Positions 33,392 to 43,536 of a stretch of DNA of 64,000 nt are shown here, piece by piece. The position numbers and the translations under genes are program-made. The notes beneath the pieces were generated by a model. That model was not told the origin of the DNA. It did no database searches and saw only the letters and a program-made list of their open reading frames with translations. The first letter of the stretch is position 1. Every line of letters begins with the position of its first letter. The stretch is taken from NCBI GenBank assembly GCA_963835685.1, contig CAWIGI010000009.1:62001-126000 (forward strand), written 5' to 3'. The DNA comes from DATAGF01 sp963835685. GTDB lineage: Bacteria > Actinomycetota > Thermoleophilia > Miltoncostaeales > Miltoncostaeaceae.

Positions 33392-35416
33392 GCCGGGTCC
33401 GGGGAACCCGGGCTGGCCTGAAGCATCGCCCGCCATCCCGCGAGGAGGGAGTGGACCGCCTCGGCACCTACGATCGGCTTCTCCGGGATGCGGAAGCCAA
33501 CGGGGTACATGATGAAGGGGCGCGTCTGCGACCCGCCCATGCCGCCGTGGAAGGAGATCAGCTCCTCGAACGCGCAGCCCTCGTCGAGCTGGGGGTCGTA
33601 GAAGCTGTTGATCATGATGTCGGCGACGTGGGGGAAGCCGTCGGCGCGCACCAGGTGCTTCGCGGCGGTCGGCGAGAAGGGCGCGAGTGGTTCCTCGCCG
33701 TCCACGTGGCCCGTCGCGAGCCGGCGCTCGCCCCGCGCGCCCAGTACGAGTGCGCCGTGCTCGCGAGAGCGCACGAGCAGGAAGCCGATGTGGGGGTGCG
33801 CGCGCAGGGCGGGGATGAGGTCGGGGTGGCGCTCGTCGATCTCCTCGCGGGTGAGCCGCTCCGGCCGCTCCATCAGGTAGACGAGACCGAGGTTCCCGGA
33901 GCCGAGGACGATCACGTCGCCGCCGCCGGCGTCGTCCCCCGGCGTCCGGTCCCCGCCCATCCGCCCGGTGGCCTCGTTCGCGGCGCGGCCGACGGCCGTG
34001 TCGTTCTCGTCGCCGGCCTCGACCTTGGCGACGGTGCCCCCCGAGAGCGCGCGGCGCACGAGGTCCTCGAGGCCGTACCCGTTGCGCTGGAGGAAGGTGG
34101 CGCCCTGGGTCTGGCCGTGGTCGGAGAGCACGACGATCTCGTACGGGCGGGGGGCGTAGCGCCGGGCGCGCTCGATGCGGCCGAACTGCTGGTCGAGCTT
34201 GCGGAGGGCCTCGAGGGTGTCGGCGCGCTCGATCCCCGAGTGGTGGGCCACCTCGTCGTACGAGGCGAACGTCGCGTACACGGCCGGCCGGCCCGCCATC
34301 ATGTCGGTCAGCACGCCGTGGACGACCAGGTCGCGGACCGCCACGCACATCCCCGCGCGCAGCAGCGGGTAGACGCCGCCGCGGTGGCCGCGCGGGCGCA
34401 CGTCGCGGCGGATCGCCCGGATGCCGGCGGTCCACTCCAGGATGACCTCCCACACGATCAGCACGAGCGCGCGCGTGACGTTGAAGCCGTTGGCGTAGAA
34501 CGCGCGGTAGCCGGGGTTCGCCCGCTTCTCGGCGTCGAACCCGGCTCACCGTGAGGATGGTCTCGTCGGCCTCGCCCGACAGGAGGTTGCCCCGGCTCGC
34601 CCCGCCGCCGGCCAGGAGTCCCAGCCCGCTCGCGTGGCGGCGCTCGATCTCGGCGCAGTCGGCCGGCGCCGAGCAGGTCATAAGCCTGCCGGTCTCCTTC
34701 TCCACCCAGCGGAACGCGGGGATGTCGTGGTTCGAGCCCAGCAGGATGCCGGCCTGGCTCGCGCCCGTCTGGGACGAGAGGTCCGTCTCCCACTCCACGA
34801 GCCGGTGGGTGCCGTCGGCCAGCCAGCGGGCCATCTCGGGCGCGCTCCCGTCGCGCATCGCCCGTCGCAGCACCGGGAGGGCCAGCCCGTCGATCTCGAG
34901 GAACACGATGCCCGGCATCGAGGTGCTGGTCGTCCCGGACGTGCGCTCCGCGATCCGCTGCACCACCCGCAGGTTGTAGGCGTCGTCGTCGTTGGTGCCG
35001 AACACGACCTCGAGCACGATGCCCACGGCCGAGGCGACCAGGGCCGTCAGGAGCGCCCAGCCGAAGTGGTCAACGCGGATGGCGTCGGGGGCGATCTCCG
35101 AGACCAGCTCGAGCAGCAGGGCATCCAGCACCAGGATCAGCACGAAGCTCAGCCCCACCGTGTAGGGCAGCCGCACCGCCGCGACCACGGGGGGCAGCAG
35201 GGCGTTCAGGACGGCGATGAGGGCCGCGGCCAGCAGCGCCCCCCAGAAGCCGGTGATGGAGACGCCCGGCAGCAGGGCGGCCGCGGCCATCAGCGTCAGG
35301 GCGCCCAGGATCCACGAGACCACCAGCCGGGTCGGCCGCAGGCGGGGCCGCTCCGGGCGCCAGGCCGGCCGCTCGCCGAAGGGCGCGGGGACCGTCGGCT
35401 TGTCCGCCCGCGTCAC
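33388..35416 (-). CDS. Holin-like membrane domain fused to alkaline-phosphatase-type phosphodiesterase (frameshifted)
   Basis: About 675 residues. The N-terminal ~135 residues are four membrane helices of the phage_holin_4_2 (PF04020) type (LVVSWILGALTLMAAAALLP, GALLAAALIAVLNALLPPVV, LILVLDALLLELVSE). The rest is an alkaline-phosphatase-superfamily phosphodiesterase domain (GIVFLEIDGLALPVLRRAM, WETDLSSQTGASQAGILLGS, VVLSDHGQTQGATF metal site). One extra G near 34548 (CGGG instead of CGG, before TTC GAC GCC) breaks the frame; after it FDAEKRANPGYRAFYANGF continues to TGA 33388. GTG start at 35416, leaderless. Possibly acts on lipid-linked or cell-wall phosphoesters (inference). Confidence 0.82.
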
Positions 35417-35422
35417 CTCGCC

Positions 35423-35428
35423 ACCCTA
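35423..35428 (-). promoter_or_regulatory. Candidate -10 for the holin-phosphodiesterase gene (leaderless)
   Basis: TAGGGT on the minus strand ends 6 nt before GTG 35416, with no ribosome site between. Confidence 0.45.
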
Positions 35429-35469
35429 CTTCGGGGCCTGACCGCGCGAAACGCTCCGCCGGCTGAGCG

Positions 35470-36519
35470 TCAGGGCGCGGCGAACTGGTGCAGCAGGCTG
35501 TTCGCCGCTCCGCGCTCGCCCCAGAAGGCGCGCTGGGCCTCCTTGCCCCCGAGGCGGTAGGCGAGGCTCATCGGGAACCGCATCGGGTCCCAGCTCCCGA
35601 CGTCGCGCAGGGCCGCGCCGCCGGGACCGGCCGAGACGACCAGATGGCTCAGGCCGGGGCCCATGAAGTGGCCCACGTGGGTCGTGAGCTGGGCGACCGC
35701 CACCGCGCGGTGGCCGTCGGGGAGGGTCCGCGCCCCGACGCCCGCCAGGCCCGCGTCCATCTCGGCAACCAGCGCCTCGAGGCTCTGCGGCCGGTCGCCG
35801 GTCTCGAGGCGCGTGCACGTGACGTAGCCGCGCGTCAGGAGGGGATGGCGGGTGCCCGCCCCGGCGACCACCTCGATCTCGAACGTCTGGCCGAGCAGGC
35901 CGCCGGGGCGCAGCGGGGTGAAGCGGCCGTGGTCGGAGCCGAAGTCCGGCCACGACTCCGGCGCCGTGAGCCGCTCCATCACCAGGTCAACGTCGGCCAC
36001 CGGGACCGGGTCGTAGGTCTTCCAGACGCGCCGGCCGGGCGGGGCGGAGGGTGGCGTGAGCTCGCCGACCTTGGCGTGGGCCATCCGCCGCTCGGGGCGG
36101 TGGGCCTCGCGATCGGAGGCGCGCTCGAAGACGATCCCCCAGCCGCGCCGCGCCGGGTCGGCGTAGCCACCCGAGAACCACGGGCCCAGGAGCCGGTCTC
36201 CGCCCTCCAGGAGGTCCGCGCGGGCGAGCCGTCCGCGGCCTCCGTCGCGGCTGAAACGCCGCCGGTAGGCGCGGTGGAACGCCCGCAGGTCGGTCAGGTG
36301 CAGCCGCCGGCCGCCGAGCCGGCTCCAGCGGGTGGTGAGGACGCAGAACGCCAGGCGGAGGTCGTCGACCTCGCGCTCGCCCTCGGGGCGGGCGTAGTAA
36401 GCGGCGTTCAGGAAGTCGGTGACCCAGGGCGCGGCGTCCGGGGCCGCGATCGACGTCCCCGCCATCCGCGCGAATCGCACGGCCCGGGCGATGGGGCCCG
36501 GACCGCCCGGCCCGCTCAC
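35470..36519 (-). CDS. Hypothetical protein, 349 residues
   Basis: I do not recognise a named family with confidence. The N-terminal half (about 25-150) is helical and rich in Arg/Tyr (WVTDFLNAAYYARPEGEREV, LHLTDLRAFHRAYRRRF), the C-terminal half (about 160-349) is a mixed alpha/beta region (RRVWKTYDPVPVADVDLVME, HVGHFMGPGLSHLVVSAGPG) that might be a ligand-binding fold. No signal peptide or membrane segment. GTG 36519 overlaps the stop of the GNAT gene (GTGA), so the two are co-expressed. Confidence 0.7.
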   Translation of the reverse strand: MSGPGGPGPIARAVRFARMAGTSIAAPDAAPWVTDFLNAAYYARPEGEREVDDLRLAFCVLTTRWSRLGGRRLHLTDLRAFHRAYRRRFSRDGGRGRLARADLLEGGDRLLGPWFSGGYADPARRGWGIVFERASDREAHRPERRMAHAKVGELTPPSAPPGRRVWKTYDPVPVADVDLVMERLTAPESWPDFGSDHGRFTPLRPGGLLGQTFEIEVVAGAGTRHPLLTRGYVTCTRLETGDRPQSLEALVAEMDAGLAGVGARTLPDGHRAVAVAQLTTHVGHFMGPGLSHLVVSAGPGGAALRDVGSWDPMRFPMSLAYRLGGKEAQRAFWGERGAANSLLHQFAAP

Positions 36520-36920
36520 CGCCGCGCCCGGATGAAGGCCGTCAGGCCGTACGAGGTCACGGGGACCATGCCGAGCTTGCGGTAGAAGCCCTCGGCGCCG
36601 CGCTCGGCCACGAGCACCTGGTGGTGGAAGCGCTCGATCGGGTAGTGCTCGAGGAGCGCCTCGGCGAGCGTGCGGCCGATCCCCTGACGCTGGCGGTCGG
36701 GGGCCACGAGGATGTCGGCGATGTAGACGGCGAAGGCCTCGTCGGACATCGCGCGCGCGAAGCCCACCACGCGCTCCTCCTCGAGCGCCACGACCGAGTA
36801 CGAGGACGCCTCGATGGCGGTGCGCAGGCGCTCCGGATCGCTCGCATGGGTCCAGCCGTGCGCCCGGTAGAGGCCGATGATCCCGAGGAAGTCCTCGGTC
36901 ACATCCGCCTCTCGGATCAC
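36516..36920 (-). CDS. GNAT family N-acetyltransferase
   Basis: About 134 residues, a single GNAT domain with acetyl-CoA loop VAPDRQRQGIGRTLAEALL (Q-R-Q-G-I-G, about 68-86) and the C-terminal AEGFYRKLGMVPV motif. Substrate unknown. GTG 36920 is the first standard start giving the domain opening VIREADVTEDFLG; no ribosome site is visible. It diverges from leuS and is coupled to the hypothetical gene downstream. Confidence 0.82.
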   Translation of the reverse strand: MIREADVTEDFLGIIGLYRAHGWTHASDPERLRTAIEASSYSVVALEEERVVGFARAMSDEAFAVYIADILVAPDRQRQGIGRTLAEALLEHYPIERFHHQVLVAERGAEGFYRKLGMVPVTSYGLTAFIRARR

Positions 36921-36967
36921 GATGGGGGGGCGGGTCGTGGTCAGCGGGTCGTCCCGGAGGGGTGTGC

Positions 36968-36973
36968 GATACT
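36968..36973 (+). promoter_or_regulatory. Candidate -10 for leuS (leaderless)
   Basis: GATACT (TATAAT-like) ends 7 nt before GTG 36981; no ribosome site between. Confidence 0.45.
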
Positions 36974-36980
36974 CGCCGGC

Positions 36981-39515
36981 GTGTCGGCGCCTGGGCGAAT
37001 CCTGCCGGAACGGTACGACCCTGCGCCCGTCGAGTCCAAATGGCAGCGGGCCTGGGAACGGGACCGCGCCTTCCACGCCGAGCCCCTCTCGCGCGACGGA
37101 GAGCGGCCCGCGCTGCCGGCGCGGCCGAAGGCGTATGTGCTCGAGATGCTCCCGTACCCGTCGGGCGAGATCCACATCGGTCACGTCAAGAACTACACGA
37201 TGGGCGACGTCGTGGCGCACTTCCGCCGCCGCAACGGCGCCGCGGTCTTCCACCCGATGGGCTACGACGCGTTCGGGCTGCCTGCCGAGAACGCCGCCAT
37301 CGAGACGGGCGACCCCCCGGCCGAGGTCATCGCCGGCAACATCGCGCGCATCCGCGAGCAGATGCGGCGGCTGGGCGTCTCGGTCGAACTGGGAGACGGA
37401 GCTCGCGACCAGCGATCCCGAGTACTACCGGTGGACGCAGTGGATCTTCCTGCGCCTCCTCGAGCGCGGGCTGGCCGAGCGCCGGGAGGCCGCCGTCAAC
37501 TGGTGCCCGGTCGACCAGACCGTGCTGGCCAACGAGCAGGTCATCGACGGCCGCTGCGAGCGCTGCGGCGCGGAGGTGGAGCTGCGCCAGCTCACCCAGT
37601 GGTTCTTCAGGATCACCGAGTACGCCCAGCGCTTGCTCGACGACATGGACGAGCTGATCGACTGGCCCGAGCGCGTGCTGACCCAGCAGCGAAACTGGAT
37701 CGGCCGCTCCGAGGGCGCTCGCGTCGTCTTCCGCACCGAGGACGGCGCCGAGGAGATCCCGGTCTTCACGACCCGGCCCGACACGCTCTTCGGTGCCACC
37801 TTCTTCGTGCTCGCCCCCGAGCACCCGGCGGTGGGCCATCTGGTGGAGGGGCGGCCCGAGGAGGCGGCCGTGCGCTCGTACGCGGCCGCCGCGGCGCGCG
37901 AGACCGCCGCCGAGCGCGGCGACGTCGACTCGGCCAAGACCGGCGTCTTCACCGGGCGCCACGTCGTCAACCCGGTCAACGGCGAGGCCCTGCCGGTGTG
38001 GGTGGCCGACTACGTCCTGATGGACTACGGCACCGGCGCGCTCATGGCGGTCCCGGCTCACGACGAGCGCGACCTCGCCTTCGCGCGCGCCCACGGGCTG
38101 CCGGTGCGGCGGGTGATCGCGCCAGAGGGGGTCGAGGCCGACGCGCCGGTCGAGGAGGCGCACGCCGGCCCGGGGCGGCTGGTGAGCTCGGGGTTCCTCG
38201 ACGGGCTCGACGTCGACGACGCCAAGCGCGCGATCAGCGCCTGGCTGGCCGAGCGGGGCGTGGGCGAGGCGACGGTCGGCTACCGGCTGCGCGACTGGCT
38301 GATCTCGCGCCAGCGCTACTGGGGGGCGCCGATCCCGGTGGTGCACTGCCCCGACGACGGGGTCGTGCCGGTGCCGGACGACGAGCTCCCCGTGCTGCTG
38401 CCGCCGGTCGACGACTACGCGCCGCGGGGGCAGAGCCCGCTCGCGACCAACCCGGACTTCGTGGACGTCGCCTGCCCTCGCTGCGGCGGCCCCGCGCGCC
38501 GCGAGACGGACACGATGGACACGTTCGTCAACTCGTCCTGGTACTTCCTGCGCTACACCGCCCCCCACCTGGCCTCCGCGCCGTTCGAGCGCGAGGTCGC
38601 CGACTACTGGATGCCGGTCAACCAGTACATCGGCGGCATCGAGCACGCGATCCTGCACCTGCTCTACGCGCGCTTCCTCACCAAGGTGCTGCACGACGCG
38701 GACCTTCTGGCCGCGAACGAGCCGTTCGCGCGGCTGTTCACCCAGGGGATGATCTACCGCGACGGCGCGAAGATGAGCAAGAGCAAGGGCAACGTGGTCG
38801 CGCCGGACGAGTACGTCGAGCGCTACGGCGCCGACACCCTGCGGCTCTACGTGCTCTTCATGGGCCCGGCCGCCGACGACGCCGAGTGGAGCGACCGCGG
38901 GGTCGAGGGCCTGCGGCGCTTCCTCGACCGCCTCTGGCGCCTGGTCGGCGGCCTCGACGCCGGGACCGCCGGCCGAGCGGCCCGCGATCGAGTCGCTGGA
39001 CGGCGACGCCGATCGCCCTGGAGCTGGTGCGCAAGGCCGAGGCGACCATCGCGAAGGTGACGACGGACATCGGCGAAAGGTTCTCGTTCCACACCGCCAT
39101 CTCGGCGATCCAGGAGCTCGTCAACCTCGGCACGAAGGGGGTGTCCGAGGGCGCGATCGCGTCCGACGCCGCGCGCGAGGCCCTGCGATACGCGGCCCGG
39201 ACGGCGGTGTCGCTGCTGTTCCCGTTCGCCCCGCACGTCTCCAGCGAGCTGTGGGAGGCGCTGGGCGGCGAGGAGCTCTGGCGTGAGCCGTGGCCGCAGG
39301 CCGACCCCGCCTTCCTCGAGCGCGAGACGGTCACGGTGGTCGTGCAGGTCGACGGCAAGCTGCGCGAGCGCCTGGAGGTGCCGGTCGGCCTGCCCCAGGA
39401 GGAGCTGGTGGCGCGGGCCCGAGACCTCCCGCGCGTCGTCGCGGCGGTCGACGGCCGCGAGGTGGTCCGCGAGGTGGTCGTGCCCGACCGGCTGGTGAAC
39501 CTGGTGCTCGGGTAG
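36981..39515 (+). CDS. leuS: Leucyl-tRNA synthetase (three frameshifts)
   Basis: Class I synthetase charging tRNA-Leu. Present: HIGH motif in GEIHIGHVKNYTMGD (about 52-66), editing domain with TTRPDTLFGATFFVLAPEHP, zinc motif CPRCGG, KMSKS motif (AKMSKSKGN) and the C-terminal anticodon domain. The frame changes at 37383-37389 (GTCGAAC; without one A it reads Val-Asp-Trp-Glu), near 38973 and near 39012; the short middle piece reads AERPAIESLDGDAD. All three are +1, so the total (845 codons) is again a multiple of three and the stop at 39515 is the family's usual end. GTG 36981. Confidence 0.93.
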   Translation: MSAPGRILPERYDPAPVESKWQRAWERDRAFHAEPLSRDGERPALPARPKAYVLEMLPYPSGEIHIGHVKNYTMGDVVAHFRRRNGAAVFHPMGYDAFGLPAENAAIETGDPPAEVIAGNIARIREQMRRLGVSVELGDGARDQRSRVLPVDAVDLPAPPRARAGRAPGGRRQLVPGRPDRAGQRAGHRRPLRALRRGGGAAPAHPVVLQDHRVRPALARRHGRADRLARARADPAAKLDRPLRGRSRRLPHRGRRRGDPGLHDPARHALRCHLLRARPRAPGGGPSGGGAARGGGRALVRGRRGARDRRRARRRRLGQDRRLHRAPRRQPGQRRGPAGVGGRLRPDGLRHRRAHGGPGSRRARPRLRARPRAAGAAGDRARGGRGRRAGRGGARRPGAAGELGVPRRARRRRRQARDQRLAGRAGRGRGDGRLPAARLADLAPALLGGADPGGALPRRRGRAGAGRRAPRAAAAGRRLRAAGAEPARDQPGLRGRRLPSLRRPRAPRDGHDGHVRQLVLVLPALHRPPPGLRAVRARGRRLLDAGQPVHRRHRARDPAPALRALPHQGAARRGPSGRERAVRAAVHPGDDLPRRREDEQEQGQRGRAGRVRRALRRRHPAALRALHGPGRRRRRVERPRGRGPAALPRPPLAPGRRPRRRDRRPSGPRSSRWTATPIALELVRKAEATIAKVTTDIGERFSFHTAISAIQELVNLGTKGVSEGAIASDAAREALRYAARTAVSLLFPFAPHVSSELWEALGGEELWREPWPQADPAFLERETVTVVVQVDGKLRERLEVPVGLPQEELVARARDLPRVVAAVDGREVVREVVVPDRLVNLVLG

Positions 39516-39597
39516 CGGCGCCGGACGCGCGCCCGCCGGCGCGCATCCGTCCCTGCTCCGTCACGCCCGGGGCGCCGTCCGCGCGGCCCGCTGCCCG

Positions 39598-39603
39598 TAG
39601 CGT
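39598..39603 (+). promoter_or_regulatory. Candidate -10 for comEA (leaderless)
   Basis: TAGCGT ends 6 nt before ATG 39610; no ribosome site. Confidence 0.45.
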
Positions 39604-39609
39604 CGCGTC

Positions 39610-40204
39610 ATGGAGCGGCTGCTTCCCTGGCTGCGGCGGTCGGGGTGGGCCTACGTCCTCGCCGCGGTGGCGCTGGCGCTGGTCGCGTGGCGGCTCGGCC
39701 CGGGCTCCGGTGACCGTGGCGGCCAGCCGGCCGCCGGGGGCGGCGCAGCGACCGCCGGGGCCGAGGTCGTCGACCCCCCGGCGCCGCGGGCGCTCGTCCA
39801 CGTCGCCGGCGAGGTGCGGCGCCCGGGCGTCTACCGGGTCGGCGCGGGCGCCCGCGCGATCGAGGCGATCCGGCGCGCCGGCGGGCCCACGCGGCGGGCG
39901 GACCTCTCCGCCCTCAACCTGGCGGCGCCCCTCCAGGACGGCCAGCAGGTGCTCATCCCGGCGCGCGGCCGGGGCGGCGGCGCCGGTGCGGCGGCGCGCG
40001 CCGGGGTCGACCGGCCCGATCAGCCTGTCCTCGGCGACCGAGCAGGACCTCGACGCGCTCGACGGCATCGGCCCGACCCTGGCCGCGCGCATCGTCGAGT
40101 GGCGGCGGACGCACGGGGGCTTCTCGTCGGTTGACCAGCTGCTCGACGTGCCGGGCATCGGGCCGGCGCGCCTCGAGGCGCTGCGGGCCCAGGTGACGCC
40201 CTGA
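39610..40204 (+). CDS. comEA: ComEA DNA-uptake receptor (frameshifted)
   Basis: A membrane-anchored DNA receptor of natural transformation. N-terminal anchor WAYVLAAVALALVAWRL (about 14-30), SLBB-type domain (ALVHVAGEVRRPGVYRV, LNLAAPLQDGQQVLIPA), then after a slip near 39985-40010 the helix-hairpin-helix DNA-binding tail (DLDALDGIGPTLAARIVEWR and FSSVDQLLDVPGIGPARLEA). About 198 codons. comEC follows 3.3 kb downstream, beyond ftsH and two accessory genes. Confidence 0.88.
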
Positions 40205-40256
40205 CGGCTTCGGTCGCGCGACCAACGGGCATGGACAGCGGCCCGGCGGAGTGGTC

Positions 40257-40262
40257 TAACAT
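40257..40262 (+). promoter_or_regulatory. Candidate -10 for ftsH
   Basis: TAACAT, with TGGACA at 40232-40237 as a possible -35 (19-nt spacer). The mRNA would carry a leader of about 50 nt including GGAAGGGGG before the probable ftsH start at 40318. Confidence 0.45.
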
Positions 40263-40317
40263 CGACAGACGGCGGGCGGCGCACTGGATCGCTCCCGGGC
40301 CCCGGAAGGGGGCGGAC

Positions 40318-40743
40318 CTGAACAGGTTCCTCAAGAGCGCGGCCTTCCCGATCCTGATCGTGATCCTGCTGGTCTTCGTGGCCCAGCGGCTGGTGGTCTC
40401 GGACGAGGACAAGGCCCCCCCGCCCACCTACCCCCAGCTGATCGCCGACATCCAGGCCGGCGACGTCGCCCGGGCCACCATCAAGACCGAGTCCAACGAG
40501 GTCTCCGCCGACCTCAAGGACGGCACCAAGATCGAGACCGGCTACATCCCCGAGGACACGGCCAGCCTCACCAGCGCCCTGGATGAGGCCAAGGTGCCCT
40601 ACGAGATCAAGGGCATCCCGGGCTCGCCCTGGTGGTCGAGCCTGATCTGGCTGGCGCCCTTCGTGCTGTTCATCGTCTTCTGGATCTACCTCATGAACCG
40701 CATGCAGGGCGGCGGCTCCAAGGTCATGAGCTTCGGCAAGTAG
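40318..40743 (+). CDS. ftsH: FtsH N-terminal part (membrane and periplasmic domain)
   Basis: The N-terminal third of the ATP-dependent membrane protease FtsH: first helix AAFPILIVILLVFVAQRLV, the periplasmic FtsH_ext domain (PTYPQLIADIQAGDVARATI, then DLKDGTKIETGYIPE), and second helix LIWLAPFVLFIVFWIYLMN. Homology suggests the start at NRFLKSAAFP, where the codon is CTG 40318 with GGAAGGGGG upstream; an in-frame ATG exists at 40231. The frame ends in TAG 40741-40743 right where the linker to the AAA+ domain should continue. Confidence 0.85.
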   Translation: MNRFLKSAAFPILIVILLVFVAQRLVVSDEDKAPPPTYPQLIADIQAGDVARATIKTESNEVSADLKDGTKIETGYIPEDTASLTSALDEAKVPYEIKGIPGSPWWSSLIWLAPFVLFIVFWIYLMNRMQGGGSKVMSFGK

Positions 40744-40756
40744 CCGCGCCAAGCGG

Positions 40757-42253
<1,497 letters not shown>

Positions 42254-42261
42254 CAGAGCGG

Positions 42262-42286
42262 ATGGCCGCCTCTTGCGGGCGGCCAT
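42262..42286 (+). terminator. Hairpin after ftsH
   Basis: ATGGCCGCC (42262-42270) pairs with GGCGGCCAT (42278-42286) around a 7-nt loop, 9 nt after the ftsH stop. A second GGCCCC/GGGGCC hairpin follows at 42297-42313. No U tract. It separates ftsH from the convergent NTF2 gene. Confidence 0.55.
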
Positions 42287-42361
42287 GCGCGCCTCCGGCC
42301 CCTGGCCGGGGCCTCCGGCAGACCGGCGCACCGGCTGCGGCGGGGCGGGCGCCGGAAAGGG

Positions 42362-43026
42362 CTAACCCCTCCAGTTCACGATCAGAGCGTTCGGGGCGAG
42401 CGAGCGGTCGAGCAGCTTGCGCGCCTGCTCGGCGCCGGTGACGGGCAGGCCGGCCGGGTCGAGCGCGCCGACCTGGACGAGGACGGTCGCCTGGTCCCAG
42501 TAGATGTGCTCGTGGGCGACCTTCCCGTCCGCCAGGCCGACGACCGCGGCGACCGGGAGCTCCACCGGCCGGCCGCTCGGCGGGACGCCCGGCAGCATGA
42601 AGTCCATCTCGACGTCGTGGGTGAAGCTCATGACCAGCTCGTCGACCACCTGCTCGCGGCCGACCGTGCGCGACACCGGGGTGACCGACGTGTCCGCCGG
42701 CCAGCGCGGGATGAAGTGCTCGTCGTAGAAGCGCCGCACCTCGGCCGCCCCGCGCCCGCCGGTCATCACCGCGACGTGGTTGAGGTAGGGGTCCTCGACC
42801 ATCGTCGCCATGGTCCGGTCGATGTCGCGCAGCTGGAACTCGGCGGCCAGGTGCTCGTCGAAGACCGCGGCGTCGGCCTCCGCGCCCGCGCCCGGCGTAG
42901 GCCGCGGCGGCCGCGGCGATCTCATCGGCGCGGCGCACGGCCTCCCCCGCGGCCATGCCGCCGGTCGCCACGCCGCAGCGCCTCGAGCAGGGCGCAGGCG
43001 CGCTCAGCCTTCGTGCCCTCCGTCAT
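42362..43026 (-). CDS. NTF2-like (SnoaL-fold) protein, N-terminus frameshifted
   Basis: The main part is an NTF2-like family protein (DIDRTMATMVEDPYLNHVAV, VMSFTHDVEMDFMLPGVPPS, GKVAHEHIYWDQATVLVQVG), a family often linked to small-molecule isomerases or hydrolases but without a fixed reaction. The natural start is ATG 43026 with GGAGGAG upstream, giving TEGTKAERACALLEAL; two +1 slips between about 42895 and 42975 are needed to reach the conserved region. Its start overlaps the end of the luciferase-fold gene, so both belong to one transcript from the MerR-type promoter. Confidence 0.75.
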
Positions 43027-43382
43027 CGGCTCCTCCGGGTCGCGGGCTCGCGCCGTACCTTGCCACGACCCGGTCGTAGTTCAGCCGCATCAGCGCGATC
43101 ACGTCGGTCACGTCGGCGTCGCCCTCGATCCGCCGCGACGCCGGGCCCGACGCGCCCGGGGAAGACCGGGTGGTCGGCGATCCGGCCGGCGTCGTGGAGC
43201 TCGTGCCAGACCTCCACCGGGAACCCGAAATGGGCGGAGCGGTCGCCGTGCAGGTGGCCGAGCTCGCGCCGGCCCACCTTGAACGCGAGCTCGCCGCGGC
43301 TGCCGGGGCCGATCTCGACGCCGGGCCAGGAGCCGACCTCCTCGATGATGCGCTCGCTCGGTCGCTGGGTCTCGGTGGCCAT
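43004..43382 (-). CDS. Luciferase-fold (DUF5519) protein, frameshifted
   Basis: About 125 residues. Family features: IIEEVGSWPGVEIGPGSRGE, LAFKVGRRELGHLHGDRSAH, FGFPVEVWHELHDAGRI; after a +1 slip near 43145 the tail RRIEGDADVTDVIALMRLNY and DRVVARYG continues to the stop at 43004. The domain is named for a luciferase-like fold but its role in bacteria is unknown. ATG 43382 with GGAAGGAG at 6 nt. First gene after the MerR-type promoter at 43415-43445. Confidence 0.75.
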
Positions 43383-43414
43383 GGGCCGCTCCTTCCGCTG
43401 GTGGGGATGCGACC

Positions 43415-43445
43415 AGGGTAGAAGCTCAACTCAACTTGAGGTCAA
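43415..43445 (-). promoter_or_regulatory. MerR-type promoter with 19-bp spacer and dyad
   Basis: On the minus strand, -35 TTGACC (43440-43445) and -10 TACCCT (43415-43420) are separated by exactly 19 bp, too long for normal initiation. The spacer holds the dyad CTCAA-N6-TTGAG (43425-43440 on the plus strand). This is the hallmark of MerR-family activators, which untwist the long spacer. It drives the DUF5519-NTF2 pair; no merR gene lies in the window. Confidence 0.65.
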
Positions 43446-43524
43446 GGGCGACTGTGCCGCGCTGCGGCGCGGAGGCGCGCGGGCCCCGGCGCGGACCGCG
43501 CGCGATCGGAGGCGGGGGACGGCC

Positions 43525-43530
43525 TAGCGT
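43525..43530 (+). promoter_or_regulatory. Candidate -10 for comEC (leaderless)
   Basis: TAGCGT ends 6 nt before ATG 43537; identical hexamer and spacing to comEA. Confidence 0.45.
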
Positions 43531-43536
43531 CGCCGG

